From Vibrio coralliilyticus (lineage in GTDB: Bacteria > Pseudomonadota > Gammaproteobacteria > Enterobacterales > Vibrionaceae): a DNA stretch of 64,000 bases. Below the pieces are notes generated by a model, which saw nothing but the letters and a program-made list of their open reading frames with translations, was not told the origin of the DNA and ran no database searches. The stretch is from the NCBI RefSeq assembly GCF_024449095.1, contig NZ_CP024627.1, positions 3,240,712-3,304,711 on the forward strand, written 5' to 3'. The position numbers and the translations under genes are program-made. Position 1 is the stretch's first letter; each line of letters begins with the position of its first letter. This document shows positions 27,636-42,816 of this stretch, piece after piece.

Positions 27636-27665
27636 GCACTGGTTAGACTTAAAGTCTAAATTTAA

Positions 27666-27784
27666 AGCCTGGCGATGTCCTACTCTCACATGGGGAAGCC
27701 CCACACTACCATCGGCGCTATTGCGTTTCACTTCTGAGTTCGGCATGGGATCAGGTGGGTCCACAACGCTATGGTCGCCAAGCA
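27666..27784 (-). rRNA. rrf: 5S ribosomal RNA
   Basis: About 119 bases. On the minus strand it starts TGCTTGGCGACCATAGCG and contains CATGCCGAACTCAGAAGTGA; the ends GCTTGGCGA and TCGCCAGGC pair to form helix I. It lies 88 bp after 23S. Confidence 0.96.
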
Positions 27785-27871
27785 AATTCTTTAATCTGGA
27801 AAGCTGTTAATGCGTTCTCTACACATTCAATCTGTTCTACTTTGAGTCCATCAAAACCCTTTGGGTGTTGT

Positions 27872-30762
<2,891 letters not shown>

Positions 30763-31054
30763 ACAACCCCAAAGGGTCTTTGTTAAACAACCAAAGTTGT
30801 CTGCCATTATTTAAACATGATGCAGACTCGATTTTGCCGGACTCAAATATTAAACATCACAAGGATGTTTCCAAGAACACTTGAATGTGTGTTGGTACCT
30901 AATTCAAAGAATTAGGATTTGAGAACTTTTATTGAATAACAACGCATCTCAAAGAGATGGGGATTGTTGTTATTCGTCAGCTTTCCAAATTGTTAAAGAG
31001 CTAGATTCATTTAAGAACCATTTTTAAGAACACTTAAGCAAGTATGCTTAAAGA
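30763..31054 (-). other. tRNA-Ala to 23S spacer with boxA
   Basis: A 292-bp spacer with no gene. On the minus strand it contains GCTCTTTAACAA at 30990-31001, the rrn boxA antitermination element that precedes 23S. The rest is AT-rich leader that should form the 23S RNase III stem. Confidence 0.8.
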
Positions 31055-31130
31055 TGGTGGAGCTAAGCAGGATCGAACTGCTGACCTCCTGCGTGCAAGG
31101 CAGGCGCTCTCCCAGCTGAGCTATAGCCCC
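31055..31130 (-). tRNA. tRNA-Ala (anticodon TGC)
   Basis: A 76-base cloverleaf with CCA encoded: GGGGCTATAGCTCAGCTGGG at the 5' end, anticodon loop CTTGCACG, and T arm GCAGTTCGATCCTGC. It is the second spacer tRNA between 16S and 23S. Confidence 0.97.
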
Positions 31131-31172
31131 ATCAAGGTGTCGATACTGTTGCCAATCTCCTGGGAGGAAGAT

Positions 31173-31249
31173 TGGTGGGTCTGAGTGGACTTGAACCACC
31201 GACCTCTCGCTTATCAGGCGAACGCTCTAACCACCTGAGCTACAGACCC
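31173..31249 (-). tRNA. tRNA-Ile (anticodon GAT)
   Basis: A 77-base cloverleaf with CCA encoded: GGGTCTGTAGCTCAGGTGG at the 5' end, anticodon loop CTGATAAG, and T arm GGTGGTTCAAGTCCACT. It is the first spacer tRNA after 16S, 66 bp from its 3' end. Confidence 0.97.
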
Positions 31250-31315
31250 AGTATCGTCTCTTAAACTACATAAACCATCAATCTGTGTGGACACTCATCG
31301 TGAGTAATCATCGTA

Positions 31316-32867
<1,552 letters not shown>

Positions 32868-33038
32868 AAGATTTTGTCGGCTCAATGAATACTGAACATT
32901 ACATAAAGTAATGTTTGAATTGACTGTGCTGAATCCGAAGATTCAATGGTCACTTCGTATCATTGAAACCTAAATTGATACCGAAGTATCGAATTGGATT
33001 ATCATCAACGAGTGCCCACACAGATTGATAGGTTTATA

Positions 33039-33050
33039 TTGTTAAAGAGC
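33039..33050 (-). promoter_or_regulatory. rrn leader boxA (antitermination)
   Basis: On the minus strand, GCTCTTTAACAA is the boxA core bound by NusB/NusE to let RNA polymerase pass through terminators in rRNA genes. It lies in the leader between P2 and 16S, and the same 12-mer recurs before 23S. Confidence 0.88.
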
Positions 33051-33083
33051 TTTCGTTTTAAGTCTTACTCAAAACGGACGGCC

Positions 33084-33111
33084 ATTTTAGCGAGATAAAG
33101 TTTAGTGTCAA
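33084..33111 (-). promoter_or_regulatory. rrn P2 promoter
   Basis: On the minus strand, -35 TTGACA and -10 TAAAAT are separated by 16 bp. It lies about 130 bp downstream of P1 and 220 bp before 16S, the normal rrn P2 position. Confidence 0.85.
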
Positions 33112-33212
33112 CCACTTTTTTCAAACTTTATTCAAGCGTTTCCACTTGGCTAATTGACCTTGCTAACTGGCCTAACATTTCTGTTGAAGCGTTGCCGTGT
33201 CAGCGAGGGGGC

Positions 33213-33240
33213 ATTATAGAGATAGAGATTATCTTGGCAA
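33213..33240 (-). promoter_or_regulatory. rrn P1 promoter with stringent discriminator
   Basis: On the minus strand, -35 TTGCCA, 16 bp, -10 TATAAT, then the GC-rich discriminator GCCCCCTC expected for ppGpp/DksA control. The A-rich stretch upstream (AAAAATCGAGAAAAAGAG) is a likely UP element. The 452 bp between 16S and hemG are accounted for by these promoters and the leader. Confidence 0.88.
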
Positions 33241-33319
33241 CTCTTTTTCTCGATTTTTCTGTATTTTTTTACCTTTCGGTGAAACCTTAACCTCTAATGA
33301 CCAAATTTCACCTTTATAT

Positions 33320-33847
33320 TCACAAATTACTAAATTTTTGAGCAAATAATGTAACTTTTTCCCAGTTGGTGTATTCAACTTCCTTGCTGGTATCCGTCTC
33401 TCCTCCAGTCATATTCATAATGAACTTAATCATCATTTTATCGAACCAGTTATAACGAGGGTAATAGAGCGCACCGGCAAACACACCAATTAACTCCGGC
33501 TTCCAAGGAGACTTGATCAAGAATTTGCGAATATATGCGCTACCTTCAGGAGTATCTTTCCCTTGGTCTTCCTTCCTCGCAGTCAAATTAACGCAAAAGA
33601 AAGCAACCTTACTCGACTCTAACTCTTGCCTATATTGCTCTATAAACTGATAAAGCCGCTTATTTAAATGACCATATCGGATTGATGCGCCAATCAAAAC
33701 CTTGTCATACAATTCAAAATTAATGTTTTCAGCACTGTGTAAATCCAGCGTTTCCACATCAAATTGTGAAAGCTCTTGCTCTATATAACGAAGGATCTTT
33801 TTGGTTTGCCCTTCACGGGAAGAATAAAGAAATAGTGCTTTGGTCAC
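33320..33847 (-). CDS. hemG: Menaquinone-dependent protoporphyrinogen IX oxidase
   Basis: 175 residues with a long-chain flavodoxin-like fold. The FMN phosphate loop is LFLYSSREGQTKKI; IGASIRYGHLNKRLYQFI and the HemG-specific WFDKMMIKFIMNMTGGETDTS follow. It oxidises protoporphyrinogen IX to protoporphyrin IX, passing electrons to the quinone pool. It lies 9 bp after trkH, in the E. coli order yigZ-trkH-hemG-rrn. Confidence 0.95.
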   Translation of the reverse strand: MTKALFLYSSREGQTKKILRYIEQELSQFDVETLDLHSAENINFELYDKVLIGASIRYGHLNKRLYQFIEQYRQELESSKVAFFCVNLTARKEDQGKDTPEGSAYIRKFLIKSPWKPELIGVFAGALYYPRYNWFDKMMIKFIMNMTGGETDTSKEVEYTNWEKVTLFAQKFSNL

Positions 33848-33856
33848 ATAAGCTCC

Positions 33857-35314
33857 TTAACTGCGCCAAAATGTTGGAGTGAGTAGAATCAGTAAAGTGA
33901 ATATCTCAAGACGCCCAAACAGCATAGAGACAATTAATACCCATTTGGCTTTATCGTTAACATCACCGAAATGCAATGCCACTTCTCCTAAACCTGGGCC
34001 AAGGTTATTGAGCGTAGCTGCCACTGCAGAAAAGGCACTTAACTCATCCATACCTGTCGCGATTAGTCCCAGCATGCATACCACAAACACCAAAGCGTAA
34101 GCAGAAAAGAACCCCCATACAGCATCGACTACACGTTGAGAGAGTGCAGTTCCACCTACTTTGATCGTGTAAACCGCTCTTGGATGTACCAAACGTTTTA
34201 GCTCGCGCGCACCTTGCAAAGTGAGTAATAAAATACGAATAACTTTCATCCCTCCCCCCGTTGAACCGGCACAGCCTCCGATAAAGGAAGAAAATAGCAA
34301 AAGTACGGGTAAGAAAAGCGGCCACTCGGAGAACCCTGTGGTCGTAAAACCAGCCGTAGTAGAAATTGAAACGGTCTGAAATAACGCCTGATCAAAAGCA
34401 TCATAGACAGAGTTATAAGAGTGATGATTAAGCAGAATCAGAAAGCACACTACAAATAACAGTGCCTGAATGAAGATAAAAGCTCGGAACTCTGGATCTT
34501 TCCAATAGTATTTAGGATGAACACCACCGGATGCAAACGCAGCAAAGTGCAAAGAATAGTTACACGCAGAAATGAGTAAGAACACCACGGTAATCATGTT
34601 AATCGCGTAGCTATCAAAGTAGCCCATGCTGGCGTCATGCGTAGAAAAACCACCAATTGCGATAGTGGAAAAACTATGACCTATCGCGTCAAACGGCGTC
34701 ATGCCCGCTAACCAGAATGCCAAGGCACACGCAATCGTTAAGCTCAAATAGATGTACCACAGCGCTTTTGCGGTTTCAGCAATCCTAGGCGTCATCTTAC
34801 TGTCTTTGACTGGACCTGGAATCTCCGCGCGGTACAACTGCATGCCACCAATACCTAGTACAGGCAGAATTGCCACAGCAAGTACGATGATCCCCATTCC
34901 ACCGAACCACTGTAGAAACTGACGATAAAACAATAGTGCCTTGGGAAGCTCATCAAGACCAACAATCACCGTTGCTCCTGTAGTCGTCAGCGCAGAAAAA
35001 GATTCAAAAAAAGCGTCTGTCACTGACACATTAGGATTATCAGAAAGCAAGAAAGGAATCGAACCCGCACTACCAATAACCGTCCAAAACAATACAACAA
35101 TCAGAAAACCGTCTCTGGCTTTGAGTTCATGTTTATGACGGCGATTTGGCCACCAGCAGATAGCGCCACAGATGAGCAGAACAAAGAAAGTCGTAACAAA
35201 AGGCACACCTGCACCGTCACGATAAATCAACGCGACCAGCGCAGGCGCTAGCATTGAGACACTAAAAAGAGCGAGCAATAGCCCGACAATACGAATTATT
35301 GAACGAAACTGCAT
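33857..35314 (-). CDS. trkH: Trk potassium uptake channel subunit
   Basis: 485 residues and about ten membrane helices with four P-loop repeats; selectivity-filter segments TTTGATV, IAIGGFSTHD, STTAGFTTTGF and TLNNLGPGLG are visible. It is the K+-conducting membrane subunit and works with TrkA, which is not in this window. The GGCAGSTGGGMK gate segment is intact. It is in an operon with yigZ (45 bp upstream) and hemG (9 bp downstream). Confidence 0.95.
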   Translation of the reverse strand: MQFRSIIRIVGLLLALFSVSMLAPALVALIYRDGAGVPFVTTFFVLLICGAICWWPNRRHKHELKARDGFLIVVLFWTVIGSAGSIPFLLSDNPNVSVTDAFFESFSALTTTGATVIVGLDELPKALLFYRQFLQWFGGMGIIVLAVAILPVLGIGGMQLYRAEIPGPVKDSKMTPRIAETAKALWYIYLSLTIACALAFWLAGMTPFDAIGHSFSTIAIGGFSTHDASMGYFDSYAINMITVVFLLISACNYSLHFAAFASGGVHPKYYWKDPEFRAFIFIQALLFVVCFLILLNHHSYNSVYDAFDQALFQTVSISTTAGFTTTGFSEWPLFLPVLLLFSSFIGGCAGSTGGGMKVIRILLLTLQGARELKRLVHPRAVYTIKVGGTALSQRVVDAVWGFFSAYALVFVVCMLGLIATGMDELSAFSAVAATLNNLGPGLGEVALHFGDVNDKAKWVLIVSMLFGRLEIFTLLILLTPTFWRS

Positions 35315-35359
35315 GAACTGATGATTACTGAAGCTGAGCTTCCGACTTCCTGATTATCT

Positions 35360-35983
35360 TTATTTTCCGTCTAAAGAGGTAACCAAAGCCTTGGCTCCAC
35401 TTTTGTTGATTATGGTTTGGGTAAAGTCACTTACATAGCGAAGTTCAATTTCCACGACCATCTTTACTTGTTCACTATAGTCAGTCTCCACTTCTTGCGC
35501 GCTAAATTGCGGCAGTAAAGCCTGAACAATAGTCATAAAGCCATAGTCTAACTCCACTAATAGCTTTGTGGTTATTTTTTTCTCAATTGTTTGAAGCAAC
35601 TTGAGTGCCTGCTGAACACCACCACCATACGCTTTGACTAAGCCACCAGTACCAAGTTTTATTCCACCAGAGTATCGAGTCACTACAGCCGAAATCTCAC
35701 CCACTCCGGAACCTGATAGTTGAGCTAAGATGGGTTTGCCTGCCGTGCCAGAAGGTTCACCATCATCACTAAACCCCCATTTCATTGAATCTTCAGGTCG
35801 ACCTGCGACAAACCCCCAGCAGTTGTGTCTGGCACCTGAATGTTGTGCTTTAACCTGCTCAACAAACGCCTTGGCAGCTTCGACAGATGGAGTATGCGCT
35901 AGCTGGGTAATAAAGACACTTTTCTTAATTTCTTCTTCGAATAGAGCAAGTTGAGCGGGGATAAGATAGGGCAGATCGTTCAT
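35360..35983 (-). CDS. yigZ: YigZ/IMPACT-family protein
   Basis: 207 residues. The N-terminal UPF0029/IMPACT domain (about 15-125) has the markers HSGARHNCWGFVAG, FSDDGEPSGTAGKPIL and VVTRYSGGIKLGTGGLVKAYGG. The C-terminal half is the YigZ ferredoxin-like domain. IMPACT proteins in eukaryotes inhibit GCN2; the bacterial role is unclear. It is the first gene of yigZ-trkH-hemG. In E. coli pepQ precedes it, but here it is directly divergent from fadB. Confidence 0.93.
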   Translation of the reverse strand: MNDLPYLIPAQLALFEEEIKKSVFITQLAHTPSVEAAKAFVEQVKAQHSGARHNCWGFVAGRPEDSMKWGFSDDGEPSGTAGKPILAQLSGSGVGEISAVVTRYSGGIKLGTGGLVKAYGGGVQQALKLLQTIEKKITTKLLVELDYGFMTIVQALLPQFSAQEVETDYSEQVKMVVEIELRYVSDFTQTIINKSGAKALVTSLDGK

Positions 35984-36127
35984 GGCATTACGTCACTTTT
36001 CATTATCTTACCAGTCTACCATGAAACCCAATTAGCGCGCTTAAAAGATCAGCGGCAGCGCACAATGTTAAACACTTGTTTAAAAAATGTATTGAATTTA
36101 ATTTTAGCTGAGTCCAAACTAAAACCA

Positions 36128-36140
36128 CTGGTCTAACCAG
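36128..36140. promoter_or_regulatory. FadR-type operator upstream of fadBA
   Basis: CTGGTCTAACCAG is a palindrome matching the FadR half-site pattern (CTGGT...ACCAG) known from fad genes. It lies 92 bp before fadB in the 248-bp gap shared with yigZ, the expected position for repression released by long-chain acyl-CoA. Confidence 0.75.
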
Positions 36141-36231
36141 AATAAAAATAAAGCGACATTTCTATATGCCGACCACAAGCCTGAGGTCGGTGTACGCGCA
36201 ATCCCAAGATTGTATGTCATGGAGATAGATA

Positions 36232-38403
36232 ATGATTTACCAAGCCGAAACCCTACAGGTAAAGGAATTACACGACGGTATCGCTGAGCTCAGTTTCTGC
36301 TCACCCAATTCTGTCAACAAGCTCGACCTCGCCACTCTTGAATCACTCGATAAAGCACTCGATGCTCTGAATGCCCATCAAGGCCTCAAGGGTCTGCTGC
36401 TGACATCAGATAAAGACGCTTTTATAGTTGGCGCAGATATCACTGAGTTTTTAAGCCTGTTTGCCAAAGAAGAAGCCGAACTCGATAAGTGGCTGCAGTT
36501 TGCTAACAGCATCTTCAATAAACTTGAAGACTTGCCTGTCCCTACACTTTCCGTGCTGAAAGGCCATACTCTTGGCGGTGGATGTGAGTGCGTACTTGCT
36601 ACCGACATGCGCATTGGTGACAAAACCACCAGCATTGGCTTACCAGAAACTAAACTCGGAATCATGCCTGGCTTTGGCGGCTGTGTACGCCTGCCCCGCG
36701 TCATTGGTGCTGACAGTGCAATGGAAATCATCACGCAAGGTAAAGCTTGCCGCGCAGATGAAGCACTGAAAATTGGCTTACTTGATGCTGTGGTTGACAG
36801 TGAGTCATTGTATGAATCTGCGCTAGCAACGCTTACCCAAGCGATTAATGAGAAGCTTGATTGGCAGCAGCGCCGCAAACAAAAAACCTCTCCACTTACT
36901 CTCAGTAAGTTAGAAGCGATGATGAGCTTCACGATGGCGAAGGGCCTAGTGGCACAAAAAGCAGGTCCGCACTACCCTGCACCGATGAAAGCGGTCATCG
37001 CCATTGAAGAAGGTTCACGTTTTGCACGTAATGAAGCCCTAGATATTGAGCGTAAGTACTTCATCAAATTAGCTAAGTCCGAAGAAGCGAAAGCACTGGT
37101 TGGTCTTTTCCTTAATGACCAGTACATCAAAGGTATTGCCAAGAAAGCAGCGAAAAACGCTAACAAGCAAACTGAACGCGCAGCGGTGCTCGGTGCAGGC
37201 ATTATGGGTGGCGGTATTGCTTACCAATCAGCCCTAAAAGGCGTGCCGGTTATGATGAAAGACATCGCTCAGGCATCTTTAGATCTCGGTATGACAGAGG
37301 CGTCTAAGCTGCTTAATAAGCGCTTGTCACGCGGCCGTATCGATGGATTTAAGATGGCTGGTATCCTAGCGTCGATTACACCTAGTCTACATTACGCCGG
37401 GATTGAAAATTCGGATGTGATTGTTGAAGCTGTGGTAGAAAACCCGAAAGTAAAAGCCGCAGTATTAAGTGAAGTAGAACAGCAGGTCAGCGAAGATACT
37501 GTTATCACTTCCAATACTTCAACGATCCCAATCAACTTACTGGCGAAGTCTCTTAAGCGTCCTGAAAATTTCTGTGGTATGCACTTCTTTAATCCAGTCC
37601 ACAGAATGCCGCTGGTTGAAATCATTCGCGGTGAAAAGACCTCGGATGAAACCATCAATCGTGTTGTTGCTTACGCCGCGAAGATGGGTAAATCACCAAT
37701 CGTGGTCAATGACTGTCCAGGTTTCTTCGTTAACCGCGTGCTATTCCCATACTTCGGTGGTTTCAGCATGTTGCTTCGTGACGGTGCAGACTTCACCAAA
37801 GTCGACAAAGTCATGGAGCGTCAGTTTGGTTGGCCAATGGGCCCAGCTTACCTGCTAGATGTAGTAGGTATTGATACTGCTCACCATGCCCAAGCGGTGA
37901 TGGCACAAGGCTTCCCTGAACGCATGGGTAAGTCAGATCGCGATGCGATTGATGCTCTGTTCGACGCCAATAAATACGGACAGAAGAATGGCAGCGGTTT
38001 CTACAGCTACAGCGTAGATAAGCGCGGTAAACCGAAGAAAGCCTTCACCGACGAAATTCTACCTATCCTGTCGGAAGTCTGTAGCCAAACTCAAGAGTTC
38101 GATGACCAAACCATCATTCAACGTATGATGATTCCTATGATCAACGAAGTGGTACTTTGCCTACAAGAAAACATTATTGCCTCTCCACAAGAAGCCGATA
38201 TGGCATTAGTGTACGGCTTAGGCTTCCCTCCATTCCGCGGCGGGGTGTTCCGTTACTTAGATAGTGTGGGCATTGCTGAATATATCGCGATGGCAGAACA
38301 GTACCAAACGCTCGGTGCTATGTATCAGGTTCCACAAATGCTGATTGATATGGCTGCTAAAGGTGAAACCTTCTACGGCACTCAGCAACAAGGTTCTATC
38401 TAA
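36232..38403 (+). CDS. fadB: Fatty-acid oxidation complex alpha subunit
   Basis: 723 residues. The N-terminal crotonase half (about 1-190) carries the catalytic glutamates E119 (GGGCE) and E139 (LPET), plus GHTLGG. The C-terminal half is 3-hydroxyacyl-CoA dehydrogenase, with the NAD loop [16 protein letters not shown] (from about residue 314) and [14 protein letters not shown] (catalytic His). It does hydration, dehydrogenation, isomerisation and epimerisation of acyl-CoAs. A strong Shine-Dalgarno (GGAGATAGATA) precedes the ATG. It forms a complex with FadA, encoded 12 bp downstream. Confidence 0.97.
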   Translation: MIYQAETLQVKELHDGIAELSFCSPNSVNKLDLATLESLDKALDALNAHQGLKGLLLTSDKDAFIVGADITEFLSLFAKEEAELDKWLQFANSIFNKLEDLPVPTLSVLKGHTLGGGCECVLATDMRIGDKTTSIGLPETKLGIMPGFGGCVRLPRVIGADSAMEIITQGKACRADEALKIGLLDAVVDSESLYESALATLTQAINEKLDWQQRRKQKTSPLTLSKLEAMMSFTMAKGLVAQKAGPHYPAPMKAVIAIEEGSRFARNEALDIERKYFIKLAKSEEAKALVGLFLNDQYIKGIAKKAAKNANKQTERAAVLGAGIMGGGIAYQSALKGVPVMMKDIAQASLDLGMTEASKLLNKRLSRGRIDGFKMAGILASITPSLHYAGIENSDVIVEAVVENPKVKAAVLSEVEQQVSEDTVITSNTSTIPINLLAKSLKRPENFCGMHFFNPVHRMPLVEIIRGEKTSDETINRVVAYAAKMGKSPIVVNDCPGFFVNRVLFPYFGGFSMLLRDGADFTKVDKVMERQFGWPMGPAYLLDVVGIDTAHHAQAVMAQGFPERMGKSDRDAIDALFDANKYGQKNGSGFYSYSVDKRGKPKKAFTDEILPILSEVCSQTQEFDDQTIIQRMMIPMINEVVLCLQENIIASPQEADMALVYGLGFPPFRGGVFRYLDSVGIAEYIAMAEQYQTLGAMYQVPQMLIDMAAKGETFYGTQQQGSI

Positions 38404-39591
<1,188 letters not shown>

Positions 39592-39612
39592 AGTGCCGAT
39601 CGTAAGAAAAGC

Positions 39613-39640
39613 AAAGCGCCAGTAAGAACTGGCGCTTTTT
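39613..39640 (+). terminator. Terminator of fadBA
   Basis: AAAGCGCCAGT-AAGA-ACTGGCGCTTT is followed by more T. The 11-bp stem is perfect. It lies between the convergent fadA and punR genes. Confidence 0.92.
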
Positions 39641-39647
39641 GAACCCC

Positions 39648-40559
39648 TCATCTTGCTTGCAACCAGTCTTGATATAACTGCTCACTGGATCCTAGGTAGT
39701 CGACCATCCATTGAATCATCTTATGATTTTCATCTTTGCGCCACACTAAGCAGCAATGGCTCAAAGGTTTCTCTTCAGGAAGAATTTTTTCCACCAACAA
39801 CCCTTCAGCAATCAAAGGGCGCGCAATATGCCGAGGCATATAGCCCACCCCCACACCGTTTTTTAGGCACTCTATCGCACTGTACCAGTTGGGTAGCAGC
39901 AATCTGCGCTGCTTGGGATAATGCACTGTGTGTCTCTTGGGTAATAAATTGGAAGTATCATCTAAGCAGATTGCAGGATACTGACTGACGTACTCTTCAC
40001 TTAATGCCTGCTGTTTCACACACGGATGGCTGGGAGACATGACAAACGCCCAATCTAAAATACCCATTTCACGAACTTCAAAATCTCCTCCAACGGGAAT
40101 CGCTGCTGTCGCACCGATAACGATATCAGCGCGACCTTGTGAAATCGCTTCCCAAGAACCATTAAACACTTCCATATTGATTTGTAATTCAGCGTAAGGA
40201 AAAGTCTGATAGAAATCTTCAATGAGAGGTTTGAGTCGCTCAAGCTTCACCACATTATCCAACGTGATCTTGAGCGTTTTCTGCCAACCATGGGCGGCGC
40301 GTCTCGTTTGCGCTTTCACTTCTTCCATCTGACGTAACATAGCTCTGGCTTGATCCAAAAACAGTTCTCCAGCCGCTGTCAGTTCTACTTTTCTTGGAAG
40401 ACGACGAAATAGCACCACATCTAGCTCTTGCTCTATCTGACGAATACTATAACTAATCGCAGACGGCACCTTATGCAGCTCTTCCGCTGCCGCAGTGAAA
40501 CTGCCCAACCGAGCAACAGTGTCCACCAGCTCTAACGATGTTTGCGAAAACACACCCAC
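39648..40559 (-). CDS. punR: LysR-family regulator PunR
   Basis: 303 residues from the GTG at 40557-40559, which has AAAGGT 6 bases upstream; a further GTG at 40553 is possible, and the TTG at 40574 is unlikely. It matches E. coli PunR (YdhB) closely: SLELVDTVARLGSFTAAAEELHKVPSAISYSIRQIEQEL in the winged helix, EVFNGSWEAISQGRADIVIGATAAIPVGG and a conserved C-terminus. PunR activates punC in response to purine nucleosides. It is divergent from punC, with a perfect palindrome between them. Confidence 0.88.
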   Translation of the reverse strand: MGVFSQTSLELVDTVARLGSFTAAAEELHKVPSAISYSIRQIEQELDVVLFRRLPRKVELTAAGELFLDQARAMLRQMEEVKAQTRRAAHGWQKTLKITLDNVVKLERLKPLIEDFYQTFPYAELQINMEVFNGSWEAISQGRADIVIGATAAIPVGGDFEVREMGILDWAFVMSPSHPCVKQQALSEEYVSQYPAICLDDTSNLLPKRHTVHYPKQRRLLLPNWYSAIECLKNGVGVGYMPRHIARPLIAEGLLVEKILPEEKPLSHCCLVWRKDENHKMIQWMVDYLGSSEQLYQDWLQAR

Positions 40560-40653
40560 AATAATACCTTTCAAAAATTTTGATTAATAACTGTAAATTT
40601 TAGCGTTTCAATTTCATGAATATGAAAAATAGAATAGCAAAGTTAATAAAAAG

Positions 40654-40665
40654 GTTGGCGCCAAC
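40654..40665. promoter_or_regulatory. Perfect palindrome between punR and punC
   Basis: GTTGGCGCCAAC is a 12-bp perfect palindrome in an otherwise AT-rich 143-bp region between two divergent genes, 38 bp before the punC start. It is a candidate operator for PunR or a purine-linked regulator (inference). Confidence 0.5.
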
Positions 40666-40702
40666 TTATAACAATCCGTGAATTTTTTTGAATGGAAAGA
40701 TG

Positions 40703-41902
40703 ATGAAAATCTCTAAATTACAACTTTTTTATTTAGCCTCGTTATCAATGCTAGGTTTTATTGCCACAGATATGTACTTACCTGCTTTCAAGGTGATGGA
40801 AAATGACTTCGCCACAGGTCCAGAACAAGTCGCATTATCGCTGACCGTCTTTTTAGTCGGTATGGCAATGGGTCAGCTACTCTGGGGGCTGGCCTCTGAT
40901 AAATTTGGCCACCGTAATACTCTTGCCGTAGGTTTAGGTTTATTTACTTTGGCATCTTTTGGTCTCGCCTTCAGCGATCAAGTCTGGCAATTACTGACAC
41001 TTCGCTTCGTTCAGGCCATTGGCGTCTGCGCTCCCGCTGTGATTTGGCAAGCCATGGTTATCAAGCGTTATTCCAGCAGCAGCCAACAAATCTTTGCCAC
41101 CATCATGCCCTTAGTCGCACTCTCTCCCGCGTTAGCCCCCCAACTGGGTGTCGTACTGGCAGATAACTTTGGTTGGCACAGTATTTTTGTCACTCTGACC
41201 TTAATGGGGCTATTTTTGGCAGTGACAACAATGGCACAAAGCCAGGAGAAGGCACCAGCCAAACAAACAAGCATAGGTTCAGACATCAAAGCGCTAGTAG
41301 GCTCAAAGACTTATTTGGGCAACGTCATGATGTTTGCTACCGCATCAGCGGCCTTCTTTGCTTACTTAACTGGGATGCCAGAAATCATGGCTCAGCTTGG
41401 TTACGAAGCCAAAGATATCGGTCTAAGTTTTATTCCACAGACGATCGCCTTTATGGCTGGTGGTTACCTAGGGAAAAAAGGGGTAACCAAATTTGGTGAC
41501 GAAAAAGTACTGCGCCAGTTGATTGGTTTATTCAGTGTCGCTTCACTACTGGTGTTTATCGCCTCACAATGGCAGCTAACGTCTATCTGGCCGATTCTTG
41601 CACCCTTCTGTTTAATTGCGGTTGCGAACGGTGCGCTTTACCCGATTGTCGTCAACCGCGCATTGGCCAGTGCTAAGCAGAGCCCAGCCACTGCAGCAGG
41701 ACTGCAAAACAGTTTGCAGATCTGCATCAGCAGTCTCGCCAGTGCATTAGTCGCGGCGATGGCTAGCCAAGCTCAAGTCATTACAGGTGTCACTATTCTG
41801 ATCTGTATGGGTGGGTTGTGGATAGGATTTGTTGTCTCTAATCGTCAATTGTCTGAGCACTTTACAACTCCAGATAATTCACGAGTGGTAAGTGACGAAT
41901 AA
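40703..41902 (+). CDS. punC: Purine nucleoside efflux transporter PunC (MFS)
   Basis: 399 residues and 12 membrane helices. The match to E. coli PunC (YdhC) is close: LGFIATDMYLPAFKVM in helix 1, QLLWGLASDKFGHRN in loop 2-3, LRFVQAIGVCAPAVIWQAMV, and IPQTIAFMAGGYLG. It exports purine nucleosides or related drugs with protons. I use the ATG at 40703, 6 bases after GGA; ATG 40700 is equally possible. The neighbour punR is its likely activator. Confidence 0.88.
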   Translation: MKISKLQLFYLASLSMLGFIATDMYLPAFKVMENDFATGPEQVALSLTVFLVGMAMGQLLWGLASDKFGHRNTLAVGLGLFTLASFGLAFSDQVWQLLTLRFVQAIGVCAPAVIWQAMVIKRYSSSSQQIFATIMPLVALSPALAPQLGVVLADNFGWHSIFVTLTLMGLFLAVTTMAQSQEKAPAKQTSIGSDIKALVGSKTYLGNVMMFATASAAFFAYLTGMPEIMAQLGYEAKDIGLSFIPQTIAFMAGGYLGKKGVTKFGDEKVLRQLIGLFSVASLLVFIASQWQLTSIWPILAPFCLIAVANGALYPIVVNRALASAKQSPATAAGLQNSLQICISSLASALVAAMASQAQVITGVTILICMGGLWIGFVVSNRQLSEHFTTPDNSRVVSDE

Positions 41903-41908
41903 ACGATA

Positions 41909-41935
41909 AAAAGAGCCGCACAATGCGGCTCTTTC
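41909..41935. terminator. Terminator of punC
   Basis: AAAGAGCCGCA-CAA-TGCGGCTCTTT has an 11-bp perfect stem, 8 bp past the punC stop and before the convergent binding-protein gene's stop. It may act in both directions. Confidence 0.88.
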
Positions 41936-41948
41936 CTATTCAAAGCAC

Positions 41949-42725
41949 TTACATGCTTGTAAGTCCCCATTTTTCAGCGGTTTTCTTAAAGAAGCCCTGA
42001 GTTTTTTTCAGTTCCACCCAATGGTTAATGTAATTAATCCATACCTGATCATCCTGAGGCAGCAACATCGCAATCGGTGTCGGTTTACGTGGCTGTTTTA
42101 CAGGGACAATCGCAAGCTGTTTAAATTTCTCCACCAGTGTTGCAGCTTCAACATTGGAGGTGACTGAAACATCTGCACGACGAGCCAATAACTCTTGGAA
42201 ATCGCGAGCGGGCGCTTCAATGACGATGTGCTTCGCGGAAGGAAAAAACTCTTTGACCATCTTTTCTTGGACCGTACCTAACGTTGCGGCCACTTTCACA
42301 TCCTCTTTATTGAAATCGCTCCAATCCGAGAATTTTTGTAGATCCTTTTTCTGTACGACGGGTACAAACGCCAAATAGAAATAAGGTTGACTATAACCTG
42401 CCACTTTCGCACGTGACATATTCAATGATGCACTTCCCGTTATGTCATACTTGTTTGCTGTAATGCCATTGACCAAGGTTTTCCAGTCTGTCGCCACGTA
42501 TTCAATTTTCACACCTAAGTCTTTAGCCAGTTCAGTGGTAACATCAATGTCAAAACCACGATAGCTGTTCGTTGCTGGGTCTTTCATCGTCATCGGATTC
42601 CAGTCCCCAGTCGTCCCTACTCGTAATACTCCGCTGTCGAGAATATCATCAAGTCGGCTAGTGTCAGCCGCCGATTGCCCAATCGATAAAATACACAGTC
42701 CGAGTGCGAGGATGAACTTGTTCAT
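41949..42725 (-). CDS. Periplasmic amino-acid-type solute-binding protein (SBP family 3)
   Basis: 258 residues. A signal peptide (1-20, ends QSAA) is followed by one type-2 periplasmic binding domain with GVLRVGTTGDWNPMT, YRGFDIDVTTELAKDLG and the end WGLT. The start is PheC-like (cyclohexadienyl dehydratase shares this fold and GVLRVGTTGD), so an enzyme is a less likely alternative. It is divergent, with 91 bp between, from an ABC permease gene and is its likely partner. No ATPase gene is adjacent. Confidence 0.85.
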   Translation of the reverse strand: MNKFILALGLCILSIGQSAADTSRLDDILDSGVLRVGTTGDWNPMTMKDPATNSYRGFDIDVTTELAKDLGVKIEYVATDWKTLVNGITANKYDITGSASLNMSRAKVAGYSQPYFYLAFVPVVQKKDLQKFSDWSDFNKEDVKVAATLGTVQEKMVKEFFPSAKHIVIEAPARDFQELLARRADVSVTSNVEAATLVEKFKQLAIVPVKQPRKPTPIAMLLPQDDQVWINYINHWVELKKTQGFFKKTAEKWGLTSM

Positions 42726-42816
42726 TTAACCTTCCTTAAAGTTATTACGCTCTGTGATTGTTCACTGCTAACATAGCAGCAACAAAGCTATTTTTTTAGA
42801 CAATACAGGATGTAAT

